Assembly (NCBI GenBank): GCA_030625905.1
Contig: DAOUQA010000006.1
Coordinates: 1-21,454, forward strand
DNA from: Kiritimatiellales bacterium
GTDB taxonomy: Bacteria; Verrucomicrobiota; Kiritimatiellia; Kiritimatiellales; Pontiellaceae
DNA length: 21,454 nucleotides
Direction: 5' to 3'
Part shown: positions 7,181 through 15,156 of the stretch, piece by piece
How positions within the stretch are numbered: position 1 is the stretch's first letter
Layout of the letters: the number at the start of each line of letters is the position of its first letter
Position numbers and translations under genes: made by a program
Notes under the pieces: generated by a model
Told to the model about the DNA's origin: nothing
The model's input: the letters and a program-made list of their open reading frames with translations, nothing else
Database searches by the model: none

Positions 7181-7372
7181 TTACCCTTCAACTTTTTGGT
7201 TCTGGATGGTTCTGATGCGGGCGACCGTGCGGCGCAGCTCCTTCACATGAGCCGGATTTTCCAGTTGCCCAGACACCTCCTGAAGTTGCAGGTTGAACTG
7301 CTCCTTCTTGATGTCCTGCAACAGCTGATCCAGCTCTTCCATCGTCATTTCCTTAATCTCTTTTACCTTCAT
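7181..7372 (-). CDS. rpmC: 50S ribosomal protein L29
   Basis: Small helical-hairpin protein near the exit tunnel, where trigger factor docks. The 63-residue product starts MKVKEIKEMTMEELDQLL, then FNLQLQEVSGQLENPAHVKELRRTVARIRTI, which is the L29 signature. It lies between rplP and rpsQ; the Shine-Dalgarno of rpsQ overlaps its last codons, implying coupling. Confidence 0.96.
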   Translation of the reverse strand: MKVKEIKEMTMEELDQLLQDIKKEQFNLQLQEVSGQLENPAHVKELRRTVARIRTIQNQKVEG

Positions 7373-7387
7373 AACAAATCCTGTCGG

Positions 7388-7807
7388 CTAGTCGTGTGAG
7401 TGCCGCTGAATAAAACGGACGCGAACCGGCAACTTGGTGGCCGCGAGACGCAGGCACTGCTTTGCCAATGATTCCGGAACACCGTCGATTTCGAACAGCA
7501 TGGTTCCGGGCTTGATAACGGCAACCCATTGATCAACGGCACCCTTACCCTTACCCATGCGCACTTCCAGTGGTTTCTTTGTAATCGGTTTGTCGGGGAA
7601 AATGCGGATCCACAGCCTTCCCTTACGTTTCATGGCACGGTTGGCGGCCACACGGCACGCCTCGATCTGAACCGCTGTGATCCAGCCGCGTTCCAGCGAC
7701 TGCAAGCCATACTCGCCGTAGGACAACTGGTTCCCCGTCATCGCAAGACCCTTGCGCGAACCACGCTGAACCTTCCTAAACTTCACTCTTTTTGGCATTA
7801 AAGGCAT
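7388..7807 (-). CDS. rplP: 50S ribosomal protein L16
   Basis: Organises the A-site region and 5S/23S contacts. The 139-residue product includes MPKRVKFRKVQRGSRKG, the FGEYGLQ-like SYGEYGLQSLE, and the RMGKGKGAVDQWVAVIKPG loop near the peptidyl transferase centre. The first ATG is used because AGGAG lies eight bases upstream; a second ATG three codons in gives the more common MPKR start. Located between rpsC and rpmC. Confidence 0.98.
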   Translation of the reverse strand: MPLMPKRVKFRKVQRGSRKGLAMTGNQLSYGEYGLQSLERGWITAVQIEACRVAANRAMKRKGRLWIRIFPDKPITKKPLEVRMGKGKGAVDQWVAVIKPGTMLFEIDGVPESLAKQCLRLAATKLPVRVRFIQRHSHD

Positions 7808-7818
7808 CGGTCAAACTC

Positions 7819-8451
7819 CTAGGCTGTTTTTTCGGCTTCCTTGCAGATCCACACCTTGATTCCAATGATCCCCGCAACGGTGTTAGCCTCCGTTGTTCCA
7901 TAGTCAATGTTCGCGCGCAACGTATGCAACGGAATCTTGCCTTCCTTGTAGCTTTCCGAACGCGCGATCTCCGCCCCGTTAAGTCGGCCGGCAACCAGCA
8001 CCTTGATTCCAAGGGCGCCATTGTCCATCGCCATCTGAAGCGAACGCTTCATCGCCCGGCGGTGGGAAACCCGGCGTTCAAGCTGCATGGCGACATTCTC
8101 AGCCACCAGTTGGGCATCCAGATCCGGCTTCTTGATTTCAGAAATCTCAACGTAGATTTCCTTGCCGGTGAGCTTTGCAAGTACTTCGCGCAGCTTGTCG
8201 ATATCTTCGCCCTTGCGGCCAATGACCAGCCCCGGCCGCGCAGTCTTGATGGTAATGCGAATGCGGTTGGCATAACGCTCGATATAAACATCCGAGACGG
8301 CGGCATCCTTGAGCTTGCCCGTAACCATCTCGCGGATGTCGATGTCCTCTTTAAGCAACTTGCCGAAGCTTCGCTTATCAGCGAACCAGCGTGAACGCCA
8401 ATCCCTGCTCAAAACAAGCCTGAACCCAATTGGATTTACTTTTTGACCCAA
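7819..8451 (-). CDS. rpsC: 30S ribosomal protein S3
   Basis: Head protein lining the mRNA entry tunnel. The 210-residue product begins MGQKVNPIGFRL, carries the type II KH domain with the G-x-x-G loop in LVIGRKGEDIDKL, and has the C-terminal domain with GRLNGAEIARSE and TLRANIDYGTTEA. It lacks the extra basic tail of E. coli S3, which is common outside proteobacteria. Normal position after rplV. Confidence 0.98.
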   Translation of the reverse strand: MGQKVNPIGFRLVLSRDWRSRWFADKRSFGKLLKEDIDIREMVTGKLKDAAVSDVYIERYANRIRITIKTARPGLVIGRKGEDIDKLREVLAKLTGKEIYVEISEIKKPDLDAQLVAENVAMQLERRVSHRRAMKRSLQMAMDNGALGIKVLVAGRLNGAEIARSESYKEGKIPLHTLRANIDYGTTEANTVAGIIGIKVWICKEAEKTA

Positions 8452-8470
8452 AACGGTCTCCTTTCGTCAA

Positions 8471-8806
8471 CTACGCGTTGTCGGTTAAAATTATGGTTAT
8501 ATGGCTGGTCTTCTTCTGAATCGGACTCGCCATACCTCTTGCACGGGGACGAAACCGCTTCATCATCGGCCCGCCATCCACGATTGCACTCTTCACATAC
8601 AGTCCATCAGCCGACAGCCCCTCGTTGTTCTCGGCGTTTGCAATGGCCGACTTCAAGGTCTTGCCGATCTGAAGAGCAGCCTTGCGGGCATTGAACTCCG
8701 TAATGCGCAACGCATCCGCAACGAGCAATCCTTTGATTTCGTTTGCCAGATCACGCGCCTTCGTGGGCGACATTTTCACATATTTGGTTGTTGCTGACAC
8801 TTCCAT
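8471..8806 (-). CDS. rplV: 50S ribosomal protein L22
   Basis: Large-subunit protein lining the exit tunnel, where its loop is a site of macrolide-resistance mutations. From the ATG at 8806 the product is 111 residues, the usual length, with YVKMSPTKARDLANEIKG and the C-terminal loop RPRARGMASPIQKKTSHITI. A GTG nine codons upstream would extend it but has no ribosome-binding site, whereas a GAG-rich stretch precedes the ATG. The 92-bp gap after rpsS is A/T-rich and featureless. Confidence 0.96.
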   Translation of the reverse strand: MEVSATTKYVKMSPTKARDLANEIKGLLVADALRITEFNARKAALQIGKTLKSAIANAENNEGLSADGLYVKSAIVDGGPMMKRFRPRARGMASPIQKKTSHITIILTDNA

Positions 8807-8898
8807 GGTGCTCTCACTCTCGATTATGTCCACGACGTATAAAGGGCGGACAGTCTACGTAAATAGTTTTTAAAATCCAGTACTTCCTTCCAGAAAAA

Positions 8899-9177
8899 TT
8901 ACCGGGCAACCTTTTCCGTTGCCATGCCGTGGGTTCTGAAACCGCGAGTAGGTGAAAACTCGCCTAATTTATGACCCACCATATTCTCCGTAACAAACAC
9001 CGGAACGAATACCTTTCCGTTGTGAACATTGAAAGTGTATCCCACAAATTCCGGGACAATCATTGAACTGCGGTACCAGGTTTTGATCGGGCTCTTGCGT
9101 CCCATCTCATCCATTTTCCTAACCTTCTTCACCAGCTTGGTGGCAACAAAAGGTCCTTTTTTCAGTGAACGTGCCAT
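8899..9177 (-). CDS. rpsS: 30S ribosomal protein S19
   Basis: Head protein contacting S13 and the A-site finger. The 92-residue product starts MARSLKKGPFVATKLVKKV and has GRKSPIKTWYRSSMIVPEFVGYTFNVHNGKVFVPVFVTENMVGHKLGEFSPTRGF-type conserved blocks in order. It starts 2 bp after the rplB stop, suggesting coupling. Confidence 0.98.
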   Translation of the reverse strand: MARSLKKGPFVATKLVKKVRKMDEMGRKSPIKTWYRSSMIVPEFVGYTFNVHNGKVFVPVFVTENMVGHKLGEFSPTRGFRTHGMATEKVAR

Positions 9178-9179
9178 GA

Positions 9180-10007
9180 CTATTTTTTCCTCCGTTCAAC
9201 AATATACTTGTTCGTCGCCTTGTGCTTGTTGCGTGTGCGCTTGCCTTTTGCCAGCAGCCCCCACGGGGATTGCGGATGGCCGCCACCGGAGGTGCGGCCC
9301 TCGCCGCCACCCATCGGGTGGTCAACCGGGTTCATCGCCACACCGCGGACGGTCGGGCGGATGCCCAGCCAGCGTTTCCGACCGGCCTTGCCCATTACGA
9401 TATTGTTGTGATCCACATTGCCCACACGGCCAATCGTGGCGTAGCAGTTGGTGCGGATCAGGCGGATTTCACCCGAAGGCATCTTAATGTGTGCAAACTC
9501 GTCCTCGCGCGACATGAGCCGCGCCAATGTTCCGGCGGAACGAACCAACTGGCCACCGCGCCCGGAGATCAGTTCAATGTTGTGCACCGCCGTACCGACC
9601 GGAATCTTTGAAAGCGGCAACGCGTTGCCCAATGCGGGTTCCGCATCCGGGCCGGACATGAGGGAAGAACCCACCATCAAGCCGACCGGGGCGAGTATGT
9701 AGCGCTTTTCGCCGTCGGCGTAGTGCAACAGCGCAATGCGCGCAGACCGGTTCGGATCGTACTCGATCGCGGCAACCTTGGCGGGAATGCCAAACTTGTC
9801 GCGCTTGAAGTCGATTACACGGTAGCGGCGCTTGTGCCCGCCACCTTTGTGGCGAACCGAAATGCGGCCGGCGCTGTTGCGCCCGGCATTGCTCTTCTTG
9901 GCCTTGACCAGCGAGCGCTCGGGCGTCGACTTGGTAATATCGGCGAAGTCGGACAACACCATGTGACGACGGCTCGGTGTGTATGGTTTATGTGCTTTCA
10001 AACCCAT
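9180..10007 (-). CDS. rplB: 50S ribosomal protein L2
   Basis: Subunit-association protein reaching the peptidyl transferase centre. The 275-residue product has the N-terminal tail ending SVRHKGGGHKRRYR, the OB/SH3-like core, and the C-terminal GVAMNPVDHP-GGGEGRTSGGGHP loop. In that loop the first histidine (the E. coli His229 equivalent) is kept, but the second, usually HPHGGG, is methionine (HPMGGG). Position between rplW and rpsS is canonical. Confidence 0.98.
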   Translation of the reverse strand: MGLKAHKPYTPSRRHMVLSDFADITKSTPERSLVKAKKSNAGRNSAGRISVRHKGGGHKRRYRVIDFKRDKFGIPAKVAAIEYDPNRSARIALLHYADGEKRYILAPVGLMVGSSLMSGPDAEPALGNALPLSKIPVGTAVHNIELISGRGGQLVRSAGTLARLMSREDEFAHIKMPSGEIRLIRTNCYATIGRVGNVDHNNIVMGKAGRKRWLGIRPTVRGVAMNPVDHPMGGGEGRTSGGGHPQSPWGLLAKGKRTRNKHKATNKYIVERRKK

Positions 10008-10029
10008 TTGTAGCTCCTCTCACTCAAAC

Positions 10030-10314
10030 TTAGATCAGGTTGATACGGTCTTCCTTGTGCAAGGTCACAACGGCGCGCTTCCACGAAGCCGTTGTTCCGT
10101 ACTGGGCCGTGCGTTGGCGCTTCTTCTTGCCTTTTCGGCGCATCGTATTGACGGCCATAACACGGACGTTGAAGAGTGCTTCCACTGCCTTCTTGATTTC
10201 CACCTTGTTGGCTTCCTTGGCCACACGGAAAATATACTGGTTCTGCTCTTCCGAAAGGCGCGTGCCCTTCTCCGTCAACAAAACCTTTTTGATTACATCA
10301 GCTGAATTATTCAT
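10030..10314 (-). CDS. rplW: 50S ribosomal protein L23
   Basis: Exit-tunnel protein that docks trigger factor and SRP. The 94-residue product has SADVIKKVLLTEKGTRLSEE, YIFRVAKEANKVEIKKAVE and the basic internal loop NTMRRKGKKKRQRTAQYG that enters the tunnel region. It sits 13 bp after rplD and 22 bp before rplB, as in S10 operons generally. Confidence 0.97.
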   Translation of the reverse strand: MNNSADVIKKVLLTEKGTRLSEEQNQYIFRVAKEANKVEIKKAVEALFNVRVMAVNTMRRKGKKKRQRTAQYGTTASWKRAVVTLHKEDRINLI

Positions 10315-10327
10315 AGCGGCGATTCCT

Positions 10328-10951
10328 TTATGCCAGGCGGTTTTCCAGCGCTTCCATGCCGGCCTTGGTCACGACCACGTTCTTGTAGCGCAGTAGCTGG
10401 TAGGTGTTGGCCAGCGCAGCGGTCACAATCTCGACCTTCGGAATGTTCTGTGCGGCCAGCAGCACGTTGTCGTTGTTTTCATCAACGATGAACAGCGCGC
10501 CGCGATCCAGACCCAGGTTCTTCAGCACAGCGGCGAACTCCTTGGTCTTCGGTGCGGACACCGACAGATTCTCGATCACGGTGATCTCGCCCTGGTCGAC
10601 CTTGGCGCTGAACGCGCGCTGGAAGGCCAGCTTGGTCACTTTCTTCGAAAGCTTCTTCTTATACTTTCGCGGATGCGGCCCGTGGGCCACGGCACCGCCG
10701 CGCCATATGGGCGATTGCTTATAGCCGGCACGCGCCCGGCCAAGTCCCTTCTGTTTCCAGGGCTTGGCGCCCGTTCCGGAAACGTTGGACTTGCTCTTGG
10801 TCGATGCCGTCCCGGCACGCTGGTGTGCATTGTATGCCACAACCGCTTCGTGGACCGCTTGGTCGCCCCTGTCGAGAACGAGGAGATTGTCCGCGACTTC
10901 ATACTCGCCGACGCGGTCTCCCTGAATGCTTTTTAAAGGTAGTTTGCTCAT
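10328..10951 (-). CDS. rplD: 50S ribosomal protein L4
   Basis: Large-subunit assembly protein, and in E. coli the autorepressor of the S10 operon. The 207-residue product contains the extended tunnel loop GTGAKPWKQKGLGRARAGYK followed by SPIWRGGAVAHGPHPRKY at about residues 60-96, and the C-terminal domain ending LRYKNVVVTKAGMEALENRL. Order and spacing are canonical. Whether L4 regulates this operon cannot be read from the sequence. Confidence 0.98.
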   Translation of the reverse strand: MSKLPLKSIQGDRVGEYEVADNLLVLDRGDQAVHEAVVAYNAHQRAGTASTKSKSNVSGTGAKPWKQKGLGRARAGYKQSPIWRGGAVAHGPHPRKYKKKLSKKVTKLAFQRAFSAKVDQGEITVIENLSVSAPKTKEFAAVLKNLGLDRGALFIVDENNDNVLLAAQNIPKVEIVTAALANTYQLLRYKNVVVTKAGMEALENRLA

Positions 10952-10963
10952 GATCTTCCTCGT

Positions 10964-11593
10964 TTACTTCCTTTTGAGCGCTTCCTTGATGACGACGATA
11001 CCGCCATTCGCGCCCGGGATGGATCCCTTGACTAGAATAAGGTTTTCCTCTGGGCGAACCTGTATGATCTTGAGGTTCTGTGTGGTTACACGCTTATCCC
11101 CCATCTGCCCCGGCATCTTTTTGCCCTTGAATACACGGCCAGGAAATTCGCACATGCCGATCGAACCCGGCCGACGGGTCCATCCACCACCATGGCTCGC
11201 GCGGCCGCCGGCAAATCCGTAGCGCTTGACGACGCCTTGATAGCCGCGACCCTTGCCGGTTGCAACGACATCGACATAGTTGACTTCTTCGAATGCACTG
11301 GCGTTTACAACGTCGCCAACGGAAACTTCAGCAGGACCGTCGACACGGAACTCCTTGAGCACGCGCTTGGCATCAACACCGGCTTTCTTGAAATGACCCA
11401 GATCCGGCTTGTTCAGGCGCTGTTCCTTCTGGTCTTCAAACCCAAGCTGCACAGCGGAATAGCCTTCCTTGTCATCGTCCTTGCGCTGAACAACCACGCA
11501 CGGACCCGCTTCGATGACCGTCACCGGAACCGCAGCTCCGGATTCGTCGTACACGGAGGTCATCCCTAGTTTTTTTCCAATTAAACCCTTCAT
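10964..11593 (-). CDS. rplC: 50S ribosomal protein L3
   Basis: Early-assembly protein whose loop approaches the peptidyl transferase centre. The 209-residue product starts MKGLIGKKLGMTSVYDESG and has GKGRGYQGVVKRYGFAGG, ASHGGGWTRRPGSIG, and GDKRVTTQNLKII in order. The spacer to rpsJ is 11 bp. The loop reads HGGGWTRRPGSIG where many homologues have HGS-x-x-HR-x-PGSIG, a modest variation. Confidence 0.98.
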   Translation of the reverse strand: MKGLIGKKLGMTSVYDESGAAVPVTVIEAGPCVVVQRKDDDKEGYSAVQLGFEDQKEQRLNKPDLGHFKKAGVDAKRVLKEFRVDGPAEVSVGDVVNASAFEEVNYVDVVATGKGRGYQGVVKRYGFAGGRASHGGGWTRRPGSIGMCEFPGRVFKGKKMPGQMGDKRVTTQNLKIIQVRPEENLILVKGSIPGANGGIVVIKEALKRK

Positions 11594-11604
11594 TATAGCA
11601 CCAC

Positions 11605-11913
11605 TTAGATTTTGATAGTGATATCCACGCCAGCCGGCAGATTAAGCTTCTTCAGTTCATCGACCGTCTTGATCGTCGGGTCGATGATGTCCAGCAGTCG
11701 CTTGTGCGTGCGGATCTCGAACTGCTCCATAGCCTTCTTGTTCACGTGGGGACTCTTGTTCACCGTGAAGCGCTCAATGCGGGTAGGCAACGGAATCGGG
11801 CCAGCCACACGCGCACCTGTCCGGCGGGCCGTTTCCACAATCTCCGTGGCCGAAACATCGAGCACCCTGTGATCAAACGATTTCAACCGAATTCTAATAC
11901 GTTGATTTGTCAT
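11605..11913 (-). CDS. rpsJ: 30S ribosomal protein S10
   Basis: Head protein, also the NusE partner in antitermination. The 102-residue product has QRIRIRLKSFDHRVLD, GPIPLPTRIERFTVNKSPHVNKKAMEQFE-type blocks and IIDPTIKTVDELKKLNLPAGVDI. Its ribosome-binding site overlaps the fusA stop codon, and only eight bases separate the two genes, so the str and S10 operons are fused here with no tuf between them. Confidence 0.98.
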   Translation of the reverse strand: MTNQRIRIRLKSFDHRVLDVSATEIVETARRTGARVAGPIPLPTRIERFTVNKSPHVNKKAMEQFEIRTHKRLLDIIDPTIKTVDELKKLNLPAGVDITIKI

Positions 11914-11921
11914 AATTTATC

Positions 11922-14054
11922 TCACCGATTTAGGATAGAATCCTGCATGGACGCGGGAACCGGTTCAAACGCTTGCGGCTCCATCGTGTAACTCGCCCTA
12001 CCCTTTGTTAATGAACGCAACGCCGTTGCATATCCAAAAACCTCCGCAAGCGGAACATCCACCTGCACAACTTGCATATCTGCCAAAGCCTTGATTTCGC
12101 GAACGCGGCCGCGGCGACTGTTCAGGTCGCCCAGCACATCGCCGAGATGCTCTTCCGGCGTATCGATCTCGAGCAGCATGACCGGCTCGAGCAACGTGGG
12201 ACTGGAATTCGATACCGCCTCGCGCAAAGCCATGACCGCCGCCGAACGGAACGCCATTTCCGTGGTATCGACCGAGTGCGCTTCACCGCCGATTACCTTC
12301 ACTTCCATGTCGATAATCGCGAAGTTGCCCAGTACACCGGTCAGTAGCGCGTCGTTGAGCCCCTCTTCGATGGCCGAGTGGAATTCGTTCGGGATGATGC
12401 TCGACGAAACATCGAACACCAGCGCGTTGCCCGCTCCCTGCGGCTTCGGGGAAACCTGAAGGTGGAGGCTGGCGAAGTGATGGACCCCGCCAATCTCGCG
12501 GTCGAATGTAAAATTGCCTGCTCCCGGCTTCTGCACACCTTCGCGATAGGCCACCATGGGTCGGCCCGCGTTGGCCTTCACCTTGTATTCGCGCAGGATA
12601 CGATCCTTGATGATTTCAAGGTGCAGTTCGCCCATGCCCTGAATAATGGTTTGCCCGGTCTCTTCGTTGATCGAGATGTGGAAGGTGGGATCCTCATCGG
12701 AAAGATCCTGCAGTGCATCCGCAAGATGATCCTTATCGGCCGTGGTCTTCGGCTCGATGGCCATGGAGATTACCGGCTCGGGGAACTCGATGTTTTCGAG
12801 GAGAATCGCGTCGTTCTCCGCGCATACGGTGTCACCGGTTGTGAAGAGTTTTTGTCCGGCCATGCCGCCGATTTCGCCGGTGTAGAGCACCTCGACATCC
12901 TCGCGGTGGTTAGCGTGCAGCCGCAGGAGGCGGCCTACGCGCTCGCGCTTGCGGGTGCGGGGATTGAAAACGTTCTGGCCTTTTTTCAATTGTCCGGAAT
13001 AGATGCGGACAAAAGCTAGTTTGCCGACATACTTGTCGGTCGCCATCTTGAAGACAAGGCCGGAAAGCGGTTCGAAGTCGGAGGCCTCGCGTTCGATTTC
13101 CGCTTCGCTTTTCTGGGCGATGCCCGTAACGGCGGGAACATCGATCGGGGAAGGCAGATAGTCGACAACGGCGTCGAGCAGAGGCTGAACCCCTTTGTTC
13201 TTCAGCGATGATCCGCAAAGAACGGGAACCAACAGGCCGGAAACCGTGCAGCGGCGGAGGGCTTCGATCAATACCTTTTCGGAAACATCGGTGTTTTCCA
13301 TGTAGGCTTCGAGCAACTCTTCATCGAGCTCGGCAACCTTTTCGATGAGCTCGGCGCGGGCTTCCTCGGCCTTGGCGGCGAGGTCGGAAGGAATGTCGGT
13401 GTATTCGACCCTCGATCCCATGTCGTCTTCGGAGAAGGTGATGCCGCGCATCTTGATCAGATCGACCACGCCGGAGAAGGTTTCGGCCGCACCGACCGGC
13501 AGTTGAATGGCTACGGCGTTGGCAACGAGCTTCTCCTGCATTTCGGCCAGCACCTTGTCGAAGTCGGCGCCCATGCGATCCATCTTGTTCACAAAGGCAA
13601 GGCGCGGAACATTGTACTTCGTGGCTTGGCGCCAAACCGTCTCGGACTGCGGCTGCACTCCGCCCACAGCACAAAAAATGCCCACGGCGCCGTCAAGGAC
13701 GCGAAGCGAGCGTTCAACCTCCACGGTGAAATCCACGTGGCCGGGGGTGTCGATGATATTGATCTGGTGGTCGTTCCAAAAACAGGTGGTGGCGGCGCTC
13801 GTGATGGTGATGCCGCGCTCCTGCTCCTGGATCATCCAGTCCATGGTGGCCGTGCCGTCATGAACCTCGCCAATCTTGTGCACCTTGCCGCTATAGTAGA
13901 GAACGCGTTCGGTTGTAGTGGTCTTTCCGGCATCGATATGCGCGATAATTCCAATGTTCCGCGTCACAGACAGAGCACGGCTCCGGCCTTCGGCTTCCCG
14001 GGGGGAATCCGAATTCCTAGCTTCGCTTTTATTCTGCTGTTTCACAACAATCAT
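11922..14054 (-). CDS. fusA: Elongation factor G
   Basis: Translocation GTPase, five domains, cytoplasmic. From the ATG at 14054 the product is 710 residues: P-loop AHIDAGKT at about 38-45, DTPGH at 102-106, NKMD at 156-159 and the G5 region CGSSLKNKGVQ. Domains II-V follow at normal length. The start is uncertain: a GTG at 14078 gives 718 residues but lies inside a spacer repeat, and neither start has a clear Shine-Dalgarno. Either leaves over 30 residues before RNIGI, more than the usual ten or so, so an internal GTG just before TRNIGI is also possible. A 132-bp repeat-bearing spacer precedes it. Confidence 0.96.
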   Translation of the reverse strand: MIVVKQQNKSEARNSDSPREAEGRSRALSVTRNIGIIAHIDAGKTTTTERVLYYSGKVHKIGEVHDGTATMDWMIQEQERGITITSAATTCFWNDHQINIIDTPGHVDFTVEVERSLRVLDGAVGIFCAVGGVQPQSETVWRQATKYNVPRLAFVNKMDRMGADFDKVLAEMQEKLVANAVAIQLPVGAAETFSGVVDLIKMRGITFSEDDMGSRVEYTDIPSDLAAKAEEARAELIEKVAELDEELLEAYMENTDVSEKVLIEALRRCTVSGLLVPVLCGSSLKNKGVQPLLDAVVDYLPSPIDVPAVTGIAQKSEAEIEREASDFEPLSGLVFKMATDKYVGKLAFVRIYSGQLKKGQNVFNPRTRKRERVGRLLRLHANHREDVEVLYTGEIGGMAGQKLFTTGDTVCAENDAILLENIEFPEPVISMAIEPKTTADKDHLADALQDLSDEDPTFHISINEETGQTIIQGMGELHLEIIKDRILREYKVKANAGRPMVAYREGVQKPGAGNFTFDREIGGVHHFASLHLQVSPKPQGAGNALVFDVSSSIIPNEFHSAIEEGLNDALLTGVLGNFAIIDMEVKVIGGEAHSVDTTEMAFRSAAVMALREAVSNSSPTLLEPVMLLEIDTPEEHLGDVLGDLNSRRGRVREIKALADMQVVQVDVPLAEVFGYATALRSLTKGRASYTMEPQAFEPVPASMQDSILNR

Positions 14055-14070
14055 CGTCTGTTTCGTTTTT

Positions 14071-14133
14071 TTATCCACAGATTTCGCAGATTAGTTGGAT
14101 CCCGAAAATCTGTGTCCATCTGTGCTCATCTGC
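14071..14133. repeat. ATCTGTG-word inverted element in the rpsG-fusA spacer
   Basis: CACAGATTTCG (14076-14086) is mirrored by CGAAAATCTGTG (14103-14114), differing by one base, and could form a hairpin. The right arm continues as ATCTGTG at 14108 and 14118 and ATCTGC at 14128, an exact 10-bp period. CGCAGAT at 14085 is a further copy in opposite orientation. The GTG at 14078 that could extend fusA lies within the left arm. Confidence 0.7.
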
Positions 14134-14178
14134 TTGCCCTGCGTAGCCTTGGCGAAGCGGGGTGGTTCAAATTCTGTG
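14134..14178. repeat. CGTAGC-type spacer element, second copy
   Basis: CGTAGCCTTGGCGAAGCGG at 14142-14160 matches CGTAGCATTGCGAAGGCGG in the adk-map spacer (1306-1324) with small differences, and both are followed closely by an AAATTC word. It lies between the ATCTGTG element and the rpsG stop and has no coding potential. Confidence 0.5.
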
Positions 14179-14186
14179 TATTCCGT

Positions 14187-14660
14187 CTACCAGCGGTAGT
14201 GCGCAAAAGCCTTGTTGGCCTGGGCCATCTTATGCGTGTCGTCGCGCTTCTTGATGGCGCTTCCCTGTCCCTTGTAGGCATCCATCAATTCCATGGCGAG
14301 TGCACGGCGCATTGGAACCCCGCGCCGGTTTTCCGCATATTGGATAAGCCAGCGCGCCGCCAGTGCAATCTGGCGCTTGGGCCGCACTTCCAGCGGAATC
14401 TGGTAGGTGGCACCACCCACGCGGCGGGATTTGACCTCCAGACGCGGGGACACATTTTCAAGCGCCTGGGAAAATACAGTGAGGGGATCTTCGTCCTTCA
14501 TCTGGCTCCTGATATCATCAATGGCACCATACACAATATTCGCGGCGGTGGACTTTTTGCCACACTTCATCACGGTATTGATCATGTATGCGACCAGCTC
14601 GTTTCCGTAGCGAGGATCCGGGATCACTTTTCTTTGTTCAGCTGCGCGTCTTCTTGCCAT
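14187..14660 (-). CDS. rpsG: 30S ribosomal protein S7
   Basis: Primary 16S rRNA-binding protein of the head; in E. coli the str-operon autoregulator. The 157-residue product begins MARRRAAEQRKVIPDPRYGN and contains VGGATYQIPLEVRPKRQIALAARWL and the C-terminal HKMAQANKAFAHYRW. GGAAG precedes the ATG. The 124-bp gap from rpsL, where E. coli S7 binds its own mRNA, is here largely repeat sequence. Confidence 0.98.
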   Translation of the reverse strand: MARRRAAEQRKVIPDPRYGNELVAYMINTVMKCGKKSTAANIVYGAIDDIRSQMKDEDPLTVFSQALENVSPRLEVKSRRVGGATYQIPLEVRPKRQIALAARWLIQYAENRRGVPMRRALAMELMDAYKGQGSAIKKRDDTHKMAQANKAFAHYRW

Positions 14661-14704
14661 AGTCTACTTCCAGTTTTTATTTCACCACCCGCTGCGCTAG
14701 AGGA

Positions 14705-14780
14705 CGCGGAGTATAAAAGGTTCTCTGTGTTCCTCTGTGCCCTCTGTGGTTAATCAATAATTTAGAGTATTTCGTGGTTC
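14705..14780. repeat. CTCTGTG-word tandem element in the rpsL-rpsG spacer
   Basis: The heptamer CTCTGTG occurs at 14723, 14733 and 14742, so with 10- and 9-bp steps, ending in TGGTTAATC. On the minus strand this reads as AACCACAGAG followed by two CACAGAG copies. A related TTCGTGGTT word lies at 14771-14779. The flank CCGCTGCGCTAGAGGACGCGG (14689 onward) is a small imperfect palindrome. The element is transcribed as part of the str operon if the operon is read through. Confidence 0.7.
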
Positions 14781-14784
14781 CACA

Positions 14785-15156
14785 CTACTTCGGGCGCTTC
14801 GCGCCATACTTCGAACGGCCGCGTTTGCGTCCATCCACACCTAGGCAGTCCAGCGCACCGCGGACAATGTGGTAGCGGACACCCGGCAAGTCCTTCACCC
14901 TGCCGCCGCGAACCAGCACCATGCTGTGCTCCTGAAGGTTATGCCCTTCCCCGGGAATATATGCGTTGATTTCCTTGCCGTTCGTCAAGCGAACACGCGC
15001 AACCTTCCGCAAAGCCGAGTTCGGCTTCTTCGGGGTCTGCGTTTTCACAAGCAGACATACCCCCCGACGCTGCGGGCAGGTTGTCAGTGCGGGCGACTTG
15101 CTTTTCTTCTTCGCACTCGTCCGCGGCTTTCTCACCAATTGATTAATTGTCGGCAT
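14785..15156 (-). CDS. rpsL: 30S ribosomal protein S12
   Basis: Decoding-centre protein, target of streptomycin resistance mutations. The 123-residue product begins MPTINQLVRKPRTS and carries TPKKPNSALRKVARVRL, PGEGHNLQEHS and RGGRVKDLPGVRYH. Lysines at the two classical resistance positions (K43 and K88) are wild-type, so streptomycin sensitivity at this target is expected. AGGAG lies seven bases before the ATG. First gene of the ribosomal block. Confidence 0.98.
   Translation of the reverse strand: MPTINQLVRKPRTSAKKKSKSPALTTCPQRRGVCLLVKTQTPKKPNSALRKVARVRLTNGKEINAYIPGEGHNLQEHSMVLVRGGRVKDLPGVRYHIVRGALDCLGVDGRKRGRSKYGAKRPK

Noticed and set aside
13503..14753. Plus-strand open frame of 416 codons opposite fusA and rpsG
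   Set aside because: It is antisense to the confident EF-G and S7 genes, is histidine/alanine-rich as reverse frames of GC-rich genes are, and has no family resemblance or ribosome-binding site.
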